A DNA stretch of 8,242 nt from Chitinivibrionales bacterium (GTDB lineage Bacteria > Fibrobacterota > Chitinivibrionia > Chitinivibrionales > JANQEN01), in assembly GCA_030593665.1 (NCBI GenBank), contig JAUVGS010000068.1, positions 1-8,242 of the forward strand, written 5' to 3'. Made by a program: the position numbers and the translations under genes. The notes below the pieces were generated by a model. That model worked only from the letters and a program-made list of their open reading frames with translations, was not told where the DNA came from and searched no databases. Position 1 is the stretch's first letter. Every line of letters begins with the position of its first letter. This document shows positions 1-6,378 of the stretch, piece after piece.

Positions 1-2
1 GA

Positions 3-686
3 AAAGAGGTAATCCAAAAAATCATCACTACAATAAAAGCCCGCTCCTATTTGGAAATTGGTGTGGCGACCGGAGACATTTTTCTTCGTATTAAAGCTAA
101 GCGGAAAACTGCAGTTGATCCAAATTATTTAATCTCAAACAAAAAAAAGAGAAAGTGGATGTTTAAAAATTTTTGCAACATTACCGCTAAATATTATAAA
201 ACGACCAGTGATGACTTTTTCGCCCATAAAAAATCCGCACAGAATTATGATGTTGTGTTTGTGGATGGATTACACACCTTTGCACAAAGTTTAAGGGATG
301 TAAATAATTCTTTGGCCAATCTTGCTGCCAATGGTGTTATTGTGATGCATGATTGCAATCCTCCTCATAAGGCAGCAGCCTTTCCATCTAATTCATATAA
401 TCAAGCGGCTTCCTCAAATACCTCCGGATGGACTGGTGAATGGAGCGGTGATGTATGGAAGACAGTGTGCCATCTGAGAAGTTTCAGGAACGATCTGAAT
501 GTCTTTGTGCTGGATTGTGATTGTGGATTAGGAATAATTACCCATGGTGAACCAGAGAGCAATCTGACCTTCACCGAGGATAAATTTAACCAGTTGACTT
601 ATGATGATTTTGCAAAAGACAGAGAACTGTTTCTCAATCTAAAACCGGTGGAGTTTCTCAATGAATTCCTGAATTGTCTTAAATGA
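3..686 (+). CDS. Class I SAM-dependent methyltransferase, 5'-truncated by window edge
   Basis: The frame is open from base 3 to the TGA at 684-686, so the true start lies before the window. The first in-window start-like codon (TTG at 51) falls inside the SAM-binding motif and cannot be the start. Visible motifs are motif I (YLEIGVATGDIF, bases 48-83), an acidic VDP at the end of the next strand, a VVFVDGLHTFAQSLRDV block (DGLH codons at 264-275) and a VIVMHDCNPP block at about 333-365. This order is typical of the Methyltransf_24 family, which is often found among glycan or surface-polysaccharide genes. The acceptor substrate cannot be told from sequence. The stop codon overlaps the ATG of the downstream glycosyltransferase remnant (ATGA, 683-686), indicating a former operon. 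I am sure of the fold and not of the substrate. Confidence 0.85.
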   Translation, partial: KEVIQKIITTIKARSYLEIGVATGDIFLRIKAKRKTAVDPNYLISNKKKRKWMFKNFCNITAKYYKTTSDDFFAHKKSAQNYDVVFVDGLHTFAQSLRDVNNSLANLAANGVIVMHDCNPPHKAAAFPSNSYNQAASSNTSGWTGEWSGDVWKTVCHLRSFRNDLNVFVLDCDCGLGIITHGEPESNLTFTEDKFNQLTYDDFAKDRELFLNLKPVEFLNEFLNCLK

Positions 687-922
687 AACCATCAAAAAAA
701 CTATATCTTTTTACCGCACATTAATCGTAACTTATACGATACTCTGCCTAATGCTTTTCATCGTTTCGCAAATACGATTTTCCGGCAGGATGGTATTTGA
801 TGATGCATTCATGTTTCTTCGTTATGGTCCGGATTTTTCATGAAGGAAAGTACACAATTCAACGCCCAGACTCTATATATCACTCCCACCTGGCGGAAAA
901 CGGCAACGTGACTGAAGATTGA
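683..922 (+). pseudogene. Remnant of a GT-C-like membrane glycosyltransferase (5' part only, two frame changes)
   Basis: An ATG at 683 overlaps the stop of the methyltransferase and starts MKPSKK, then stops at about 722-724. In the +1-shifted frame after a run of seven A (694-700) the reading continues as TISFYRTLIVTYTILCLMLF, IVSQIRFSGRMVFDDAFMFLRYG, and stops at 841. A second shift near 826-838 recovers FHEGKYTIQRPD, ending at 920-922. One N-terminal membrane segment followed by DDAF.x.RY...EGK is the usual start of GT-C-type polytopic glycosyltransferases, which run to several hundred residues. Nothing more of such a protein is found downstream. This is a degraded, truncated gene, or less likely a gene broken by sequencing errors. 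The family assignment rests on one short motif. Confidence 0.5.
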
Positions 923-936
923 AATAAATAATCGTA

Positions 937-1497
937 TTATAACGTACTCTGTTTTCTTAACCAGAGAAGAATACCTGCGAATGTAACAACCATATAGCTC
1001 ATTATCCCAAGCCACCCATAGAAGAAGGGCGGTTTCCAGAAGGAATAGCCTCCCTTATTCAGAGCCACTTCCTGATAGGTACCGATATCCCACCATATAC
1101 CCCACTTGATAAGAAATGGCAGAAGCGCAAGGGCCACGCCTATGATACTCCCTGCTATAACCCATTTGTCTTTATTACCCCGATACCAGTAGTGGCCGAG
1201 AATGAATCCGAGATTACCCAACAGGACCATAACGATAAAAAACAAAATGTAGGCAACCGCGCACAATGGCCGGTCATAGGGCTGTTCAAACCACTTGGTA
1301 ACATACATACACTCCCAGGCGGGCCAGCCGATAAGGAGAAACAGACCGCCGGGCGCAAATCCGCAGGAGAAAAAGAGATTAACCGGGCCGAGAAATTTAT
1401 TGGCGAACAGATCTTTTTCTTTTTTTAGCGCATCCTTAGCCATGATTGCACACACTTGACCGATTGCAAATGCCGCAGGAAGGTCAACCTGTAACAT
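937..1497 (-). CDS. Polytopic membrane protein of unknown function
   Basis: The 186-residue ORF starts at an ATG preceded by GAGG (plus-strand 1504-1507) six bases upstream. I do not recognise the family. Hydrophobic stretches lie at about residues 38-60, 77-101, 112-136 and 157-180. A weaker one at 5-20 is followed by a lysine-rich segment (KDALKKEKD). The helices are rich in Trp, Gly and aromatic residues (GWPAWECMYV, KWGIWWDIG), and the C-terminus is short and basic (WLRKQSTL). No catalytic or cofactor motif is evident. It lies 212 bases after the end of the gcvT-glyA ORF on the same strand, so it probably has its own promoter, although read-through is possible. It converges on the glycosyltransferase remnant, with only 14 bases between the two. 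Confidence refers to it being a real gene. Confidence 0.7.
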   Translation of the reverse strand: MLQVDLPAAFAIGQVCAIMAKDALKKEKDLFANKFLGPVNLFFSCGFAPGGLFLLIGWPAWECMYVTKWFEQPYDRPLCAVAYILFFIVMVLLGNLGFILGHYWYRGNKDKWVIAGSIIGVALALLPFLIKWGIWWDIGTYQEVALNKGGYSFWKPPFFYGWLGIMSYMVVTFAGILLWLRKQSTL

Positions 1498-1503
1498 ACG
1501 TAT

Positions 1504-1507
1504 CCTC
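1504..1507 (-). promoter_or_regulatory. Shine-Dalgarno of the membrane protein gene
   Basis: On the minus strand the order is AAGCGAGGATACGT then ATG. GAGG lies six bases before the start codon and supports the ATG at 1497 over the in-frame internal ATG at residue 19. Confidence 0.55.
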
Positions 1508-1709
1508 GCTTGTTAAATAATCCAACCTGTTTTCGTTAAAATCAATTTCTATGCTTAGGCATACTCTTTCAATCTTAATCTTAATCGATTACGAGCACGT
1601 TTTTTTATTACTGATACTTAGTCAGAAGTAAAAGTTTATCTGCGTTAGGTATTCAGACACAGACGGTCGAATAATCTATAGGTACCCGATATAACCAGTG
1701 CAATTGCTA
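1508..1709. other. AT-rich intergenic spacer between gcvT-glyA and the membrane protein gene
   Basis: This stretch has no ORF or RNA gene that I can support. It contains a T7 run (1600-1606), a tandem CTTAAT-type duplication near 1571-1586, and an imperfect hairpin at 1608-1631 (TTACTGA / TCAG-A-AGTAA). On the minus strand, the direction of both neighbouring genes, the homopolymer reads as A's, so this is not an intrinsic terminator for the operon. A promoter for the membrane protein gene presumably lies here, but no convincing -35/-10 pair was found. Confidence 0.4.
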
Positions 1710-4361
1710 TTATAAAAGTCCGTGCAGTTTCTGGATAATATCTTCATACTCTTTTCCGGTAAAACAGAATTTTAATTCCAGGAATCTTTCTCGTAATGCT
1801 TTTACTTTGTCTTTTACAGATTTATTCTCCTTAACCACATCATGAATTAATGCGGCAAGTTCCCTGAAATCATCCGCCTCCATGCCAAATCGCGTCATCT
1901 CGGAAACTCCCAGACGCAGCGCTCCGGAAGCGGTGAAGCTTTCCTCATCCGGGCAGGCCTGATAGTTACAGATAATATTATTATCCTCCAGCCGGGATGC
2001 AATCTCAAATCCACGGCCGTAGCCGATAGTAACAATAACCTGGTGTGTTTCGGTATAATCAATCACCGGGTCACCGGCCATATCCAGTCCACTCTCCTTT
2101 AATGCTTTTGCAAAGGCTTTAGCATTGTATATGACCTTTTTCTGGTATTCATCTTTGAAATGATTCATTTCGTAAGATGCCATGAGTAAACCAAGCAGTG
2201 TACCCAGATGATGGTTTGAAACAGACCCGGGAAATGCACGGCGCTCAAGCGCTTCCCACAACGCGAAGCGTTCCTCTTCCTCGCTGTAACGGCAGCCGAT
2301 AACACCCCGCTGGGTTCCGAAAAACGTTTTGTGGGTTGAGCCGGTAACCAGGTCAGCGCCCTCTTCAAAGGGCTGCTGGAAGTATGGGCCTATAAGGCCG
2401 AGTACATGGGCCATGTCGTACATGACGATGGCATTGATACCCTCATTGTCCAGGAAACTGCGGATTTCCGCTACCGGTTCTTTATGAAGAACCATACTCT
2501 TGCCGAATATAATAAGTTCGGGTTTGTATTCCTCGATCAGTTTCAATGTTTCCGGGACGTCAATTTTGTACCTATTATCTGCACAGACTGGGAAATTGAC
2601 AACCGCGGGCTGCTCGGTGCGTGGATCGCGTCGCACGTAGTCTTTCAGGGCACCCATGGGCTGTGCACTGAGGTGGCCGCCCTTGCCGATATGGTTGTTC
2701 ATCACCTGGCGGATCCTGCGTGGCTCGCTCCTGCGGTCGGTACGATTGATATAATCGACAACTGCGCTGAACACAGCGGTATTTGCCATCTGCCCGCTTA
2801 CCAGCCGCGGCTCCACATTGACGCATCCGAGAAATTTCTGCATTTCCGCCCGAAGAAGGTTCTCAACCCCGTCAATAAAGCCACACCCCTGATAGTAAAA
2901 AATATCCGCATCATAGAAAGCGTCGGATTTCTTATGCTCAGCATACCTGAAACTAGGGTCCATGACAGAAAGCAACCGTGTCATCGGCGACATGGTCATT
3001 TCCGACGGGATGAGGTTGATACACTCTCTCTGCCGCCATTCAGTATTTGCCACTGTAGCATCCAGGAGCTTTTTTACCCTGGTGCGCATGTTTTCAGCAG
3101 AGACTTCCTTTTGTGGTAATAAATAATCATACACGATTGGCCGTGCATAGGGCGGTGCATTGCTTTTAAGATGGTACGGTACGACCACTGCGTCAACCAT
3201 TTTTCCTCGAATTTCTATGAGTAATTTGTCTTCTTCAAGGATATCAGAGTTTATATAGGCGAGACAGATGGATCGGAGTTCATGGTGGTCAGACTGTGAA
3301 GAGCTAAGCCCTTCACCCTCGACGGTCCATAAAGGAACCATAGTGCCGCTGGTAACATAACCGACCAGCTCAGCTCCTTTGAACACTTTCGATCCGGCCC
3401 GGGCAACGCCCCTGCCTGCAAGGGCAACCGTTTTGATTACCCGGGGAAGGCTATCGTTTAATGAATAATCACGCCGCATTATTTTTTGAAGGACTTCTTT
3501 CTGGCGGACTAACTCTTCACGGCCAATAAAGTCGCCTTTTAATGCAGAGAAACTGACAGCAAATCTGGCTAAAGGGCATGCCATAACCGGGATATCTTTT
3601 CCCTCCGGATCGTCACCCAGCTCATGGCCATACAGGGGAAGGCCCGCCTCAAGCCGGAGGGTATCTCTGGCGCCAAGGCCAACCGGCTCAGCGCCTTTAC
3701 TTATCAGCAGATCCCACAACATAACGCCATCATTCTTGTCAACGAATAATTCAAAACAGAGCGGCTCACCGGTGTACCCGGTCCGGCTGACTTGTACAGT
3801 CGCACCGCTGATAGTTACAATGCTCAATGCGTTTCGCGAAGGTTCAGGAAACCGGCCGGACTGGATAACTTCAGCAACGATATCCCGTGATTTCGGCCCC
3901 TGCAAAGCGAGCATGGCAATCTCTTCTGTTCTGTCAATGAGGTCAACATCCTCAAACTTATTCAGATGCGACTGAAAATGGTCCCAGTCTTTACTGCGGT
4001 TTGAGGCGTTGACTACAAGGAGAAACTCTTCCTCAGAGAAGTGATACAGGTATGCATCATCAACAGCGCCTCCCCGCTCATTTGGGATAATGGTGTACTG
4101 GGCAGTCAAACGGTTGACAGTGAGCGCCTCAACATTGCTGCTGAGTACATGCTGAAGAAAGGGAACAGCATTCGTACCACGAATTATAAACCGCCCCATG
4201 TGGGATACATCAAACAAACCGGCTTTTTTCCGTGTTGCCAGGTGCTCCGCCACAATCCCCGACTGATAAGATAGTGGCATTTCCCATCCTGCGAATGCCA
4301 CTATCTTTGCGCCAAGTTCTCCATGCCGGTTGTAAAATATCGTTCTTTTTGTTCCACCCAT
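1710..4361 (-). CDS. Fused aminomethyltransferase (GcvT) - serine hydroxymethyltransferase (GlyA)
   Basis: This is a single 883-residue ORF with two complete enzymes. Residues 1-405 are glycine-cleavage T-protein: FAGWEMPLSYQSGI near 23-36, DVSHMGRF at 51-58, GGAVDDAYLYHF at 97-108 with the catalytic Asp position (101/102), RTGYTGE at 193-199, GLGARDTLRLEAGLPLYGHEL at 228-248, and the C-terminal barrel with YVTSGT at 335-340. After a linker (about 406-440), residues 441-883 are PLP-dependent serine hydroxymethyltransferase: YAE at 473-475, SGQMAN at 522-527, the PLP-stacking His 563 (GGHL), DMAH at 649-652, the Schiff-base Lys 678 in GSTHKT, and substrate-carboxylate Arg 816 (ALRLG). GcvT releases methylene-THF from aminomethyl-lipoyl H-protein and SHMT uses it to turn glycine into serine, so the product of one half is the substrate of the other. 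The SHMT half is divergent and looks closer to archaeal-type sequences than to E. coli GlyA. The ATG at 4361 follows the serC stop by 11 bases without a Shine-Dalgarno; an in-frame stop lies just upstream. gcvH and gcvP are not in the window. Confidence 0.93.
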   Translation of the reverse strand: MGGTKRTIFYNRHGELGAKIVAFAGWEMPLSYQSGIVAEHLATRKKAGLFDVSHMGRFIIRGTNAVPFLQHVLSSNVEALTVNRLTAQYTIIPNERGGAVDDAYLYHFSEEEFLLVVNASNRSKDWDHFQSHLNKFEDVDLIDRTEEIAMLALQGPKSRDIVAEVIQSGRFPEPSRNALSIVTISGATVQVSRTGYTGEPLCFELFVDKNDGVMLWDLLISKGAEPVGLGARDTLRLEAGLPLYGHELGDDPEGKDIPVMACPLARFAVSFSALKGDFIGREELVRQKEVLQKIMRRDYSLNDSLPRVIKTVALAGRGVARAGSKVFKGAELVGYVTSGTMVPLWTVEGEGLSSSQSDHHELRSICLAYINSDILEEDKLLIEIRGKMVDAVVVPYHLKSNAPPYARPIVYDYLLPQKEVSAENMRTRVKKLLDATVANTEWRQRECINLIPSEMTMSPMTRLLSVMDPSFRYAEHKKSDAFYDADIFYYQGCGFIDGVENLLRAEMQKFLGCVNVEPRLVSGQMANTAVFSAVVDYINRTDRRSEPRRIRQVMNNHIGKGGHLSAQPMGALKDYVRRDPRTEQPAVVNFPVCADNRYKIDVPETLKLIEEYKPELIIFGKSMVLHKEPVAEIRSFLDNEGINAIVMYDMAHVLGLIGPYFQQPFEEGADLVTGSTHKTFFGTQRGVIGCRYSEEEERFALWEALERRAFPGSVSNHHLGTLLGLLMASYEMNHFKDEYQKKVIYNAKAFAKALKESGLDMAGDPVIDYTETHQVIVTIGYGRGFEIASRLEDNNIICNYQACPDEESFTASGALRLGVSEMTRFGMEADDFRELAALIHDVVKENKSVKDKVKALRERFLELKFCFTGKEYEDIIQKLHGLL

Positions 4362-4372
4362 AATGAATATAT

Positions 4373-5458
4373 TTATTGATTAATTTCTGCAAACGTTCTC
4401 ATAAAACCGGCCAGCTTTTCAACACCTTCAACAGGCATCGAATTGTATATAGATGCACGACAGCCGCCGACACTTCTATGTCCCTTGAGTCCAATCATCC
4501 CTTCATTCTTAGATTCTTCAATGAATTTCTTTTCAAGGTCTTCACTTGGAAGCCTGAAGACGACGTTCATTTTTGAACGACTGGATTCATCAACCGGACA
4601 GGAATAATAGCCATTACTCTGTGCCATGGTATCATAAAGCAGTGAAGATTTTTTCTCTGCCAGTTCTGCCATAGCAGCTAATCCACCCAGCTCTTTAACC
4701 CGTTCCATTACAAGTTTTAAGGCATAGATAGCAAATACCGGCGGGGTATTGTACAGTGAGTTTTTATCTGCATGAGTTTTATAATTGAGGTATGCGGTGA
4801 GTGTGTCGGGACAACGCTCGAGTAAATCTTCTCTGAGGATTACCAGGGCCACACCTGCCGGCCCGAGATTCTTCTGGGCGCCGGCATAGATCATTCCAAA
4901 TTTATCAATCGGCAGAGGACGGCTCATTATATCACTTGACATATCAGCGATTAATGGTACATCACCGGTGTCCGGGAAGTCATGCCACTCGATGCCCTGA
5001 ATTGTTTCATTACTGGTAATGTGTAAATAGGCAGCCCCCGATGTAACCGTTATTGAAGAGGCATCCGGGATTGCAGTAAAATTAGACTCAGCACCGTCGA
5101 AAATGACATTCACCGTTCCACATTTTTTGGAATCCCCCAATGCTTTTTTTGCCCAGGAACCAGTAACAGTAAAATCACAGGACTGACCTTCGCCAAGGAA
5201 ATTGAGGGGAATCATAGAGAACTGAAGTGTTGCGCCGCCACCGAGAAACAATATTTTATAATTGTCGGGTACCGCAAGAAGCTCTTTGACAAGCGATATT
5301 GCGCCCGTATGTACTTCATCATACTCCTTGCTCCTATGGCTTGTTTCAATGAGAGAGAGTCCCATTCCCTGATAATCGACTATTTCGTCCTTTATCCGCT
5401 CCAGTACCGGGAGTGGAAGTGTGGCGGGGCCTGCATAGAAATTGTATTTTCTGCTCAT
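4373..5458 (-). CDS. serC: Phosphoserine aminotransferase (class V)
   Basis: This PLP enzyme transfers the amino group of glutamate to 3-phosphohydroxypyruvate to give O-phosphoserine, the second step of the phosphorylated serine pathway in the cytoplasm; many homologues also act in pyridoxal phosphate synthesis. Its 361 residues match the full family length. Signatures are the N-terminal NFYAGPATLPLPVL, SLIETSHRSKE at 35-45 with the substrate-phosphate-binding HR, FLGGGATLQF at 71-80, the ADMSSD block at 171-176 and Lys 196 in YAGAQKNLGPAG, the Schiff-base lysine. The C-terminal GLKGHRSVGGCRASIYN block is also conserved. The start overlaps the serA stop by four bases (ATGA) and has a strong AAGGAGG upstream. 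It is followed 11 bases later by the gcvT-glyA fusion. No key residue appears missing. Confidence 0.97.
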   Translation of the reverse strand: MSRKYNFYAGPATLPLPVLERIKDEIVDYQGMGLSLIETSHRSKEYDEVHTGAISLVKELLAVPDNYKILFLGGGATLQFSMIPLNFLGEGQSCDFTVTGSWAKKALGDSKKCGTVNVIFDGAESNFTAIPDASSITVTSGAAYLHITSNETIQGIEWHDFPDTGDVPLIADMSSDIMSRPLPIDKFGMIYAGAQKNLGPAGVALVILREDLLERCPDTLTAYLNYKTHADKNSLYNTPPVFAIYALKLVMERVKELGGLAAMAELAEKKSSLLYDTMAQSNGYYSCPVDESSRSKMNVVFRLPSEDLEKKFIEESKNEGMIGLKGHRSVGGCRASIYNSMPVEGVEKLAGFMRTFAEINQ

Positions 5459-6342
5459 AACTGTCCTCCTTCTTTAAATTCGTTTATAATTGAAATCACT
5501 TCTTCTCCGATTCGTAAAAGATTTTCTTTGCTGCTTGCACCGAGATGCGGCGTCATTACAACATTCGGCGCTTTCAGAATCGGGTAGTCTTCCGGCGGCG
5601 GATCAGAAGGCCACACATCGGTCGCATAGGCCCTTATTTTACCGCTCTCCAAAGCTTCTACCACGTCTTCTGCAACAACACATTTTCCGCGGGCAGTATT
5701 CACAATGACAACACCATCTTTCATTTTTTCAATGACCGTTTTATTGATCATGCCGCGCGTTTCATCAGTAAGCGGAGTATTCAGGGAGACATAGTCCGCA
5801 TCTTGTACTGCTTCTTCCAAAGATGACTTTACCTCAGCATAATCGTTGGGCTTGCCTGACTTTCTATAAGCAACTACGTTCATACCAAAAGCCTGCGCAC
5901 GCTTTGCAACCTCAGTGCCGATATTGCCTGCACCAACAAGGCAGAGCGTCTTTCCATAAAGCTCGGTCCTCTTCAATTGCTTTTTAATCCACTCACCATT
6001 TGTCATGCTCACATGGCCCTCTACAATTCTGTTGGGCACCGCAAGCATTAACGCAAAGGCAATCTCTGCTACAGCAATTGACGAAGCCTTTGGTGTGTTA
6101 CGCACTAAAATATTTTTACTCGCAGCATGCTCCTTGTCAATATTATCAGTGCCCACACCACCTCGTATAATAAGTTTGAGATTTAGTGCTTCATCAATAT
6201 ACTCTTTTGTACATTTGGTCTTACTTCGTACCAGTACGACGTCAGCTTCAGCCAACCTGCTTTTGTCATCAGTTACCTCTCCGAACTGTGAGAGCTGTTC
6301 CGGGAGAGACGGATCAAATGCATCGGAAATGAGTATTAACAC
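5455..6342 (-). CDS. serA: D-3-phosphoglycerate dehydrogenase, short form without regulatory domain
   Basis: This enzyme oxidises 3-phosphoglycerate to 3-phosphohydroxypyruvate, the first step of serine synthesis, and feeds the neighbouring SerC. At 295 residues it has only the catalytic and nucleotide-binding domains of the D-2-hydroxyacid dehydrogenase family. The C-terminal ACT or intervening domain that gives serine feedback in E. coli-type and long-form enzymes is absent. Visible motifs are RSKTK (39-43), RGGVGTDNID (60-69), NTPKASSIAVAE (82-93), the Rossmann loop GAGNIG (137-142), Arg 218 in NTARG and His 266 in TPHLGAS. Two points are unusual: the catalytic Glu position reads Asp 247 (DVWPSDP), and the second Rossmann strand ends in Y-R-K instead of the acidic residue usual for NAD enzymes. 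The GTG start at 6342 is set by an ideal AAGGAGGG. It could be a related hydroxyacid dehydrogenase, but the linkage to serC makes SerA by far the best call. Confidence 0.9.
   Translation of the reverse strand: MLILISDAFDPSLPEQLSQFGEVTDDKSRLAEADVVLVRSKTKCTKEYIDEALNLKLIIRGGVGTDNIDKEHAASKNILVRNTPKASSIAVAEIAFALMLAVPNRIVEGHVSMTNGEWIKKQLKRTELYGKTLCLVGAGNIGTEVAKRAQAFGMNVVAYRKSGKPNDYAEVKSSLEEAVQDADYVSLNTPLTDETRGMINKTVIEKMKDGVVIVNTARGKCVVAEDVVEALESGKIRAYATDVWPSDPPPEDYPILKAPNVVMTPHLGASSKENLLRIGEEVISIINEFKEGGQL
5465..5471 (-). promoter_or_regulatory. Shine-Dalgarno of serC, inside the end of serA
   Basis: AAGGAGG on the minus strand lies six bases before the serC ATG and is itself translated as part of the serA C-terminus (KEGGQL). 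Together with the ATGA overlap this indicates translational coupling. Confidence 0.85.
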
Positions 6343-6347
6343 GTTTA

Positions 6348-6355
6348 CCCTCCTT
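6348..6355 (-). promoter_or_regulatory. Shine-Dalgarno of serA, fixes the GTG start
   Basis: AAGGAGGG lies five bases before GTG at 6342-6340. It selects this GTG as the start, and the protein then begins with the usual short strand MLILISDAFD. Confidence 0.85.
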
Positions 6356-6378
6356 AGTTATATGTAAAAGTGAAAAAT

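Noticed and set aside
809..1015. Minus-strand 68-codon ORF overlapping the end of the membrane protein gene and the glycosyltransferase remnant
   Set aside because: No family features and no good ribosome site; it overlaps better-supported readings on both sides.
1192..1428. Plus-strand 78-codon ORF opposite the membrane protein
   Set aside because: Low-complexity product ending in a run of Phe from the T-rich stretch; antisense shadow.
1600..1631. T7 run plus hairpin as an intrinsic terminator
   Set aside because: On the plus strand the T-run precedes the hairpin, and on the minus strand, where the operon ends, it reads as A's. The geometry is wrong for termination in either direction.
2406..3119. 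Long plus-strand ORF (237 codons) antisense to the SHMT half
   Set aside because: It lies wholly opposite a well-conserved enzyme, its product has no recognisable motif, and it is a shadow of the real frame.
5455..6342. SerA as a truncated pseudogene because of its 295-residue length
   Set aside because: Both core domains are complete, the C-terminus ends cleanly after the last helix in an ATGA overlap with serC, and short SerA forms without ACT domains are known.
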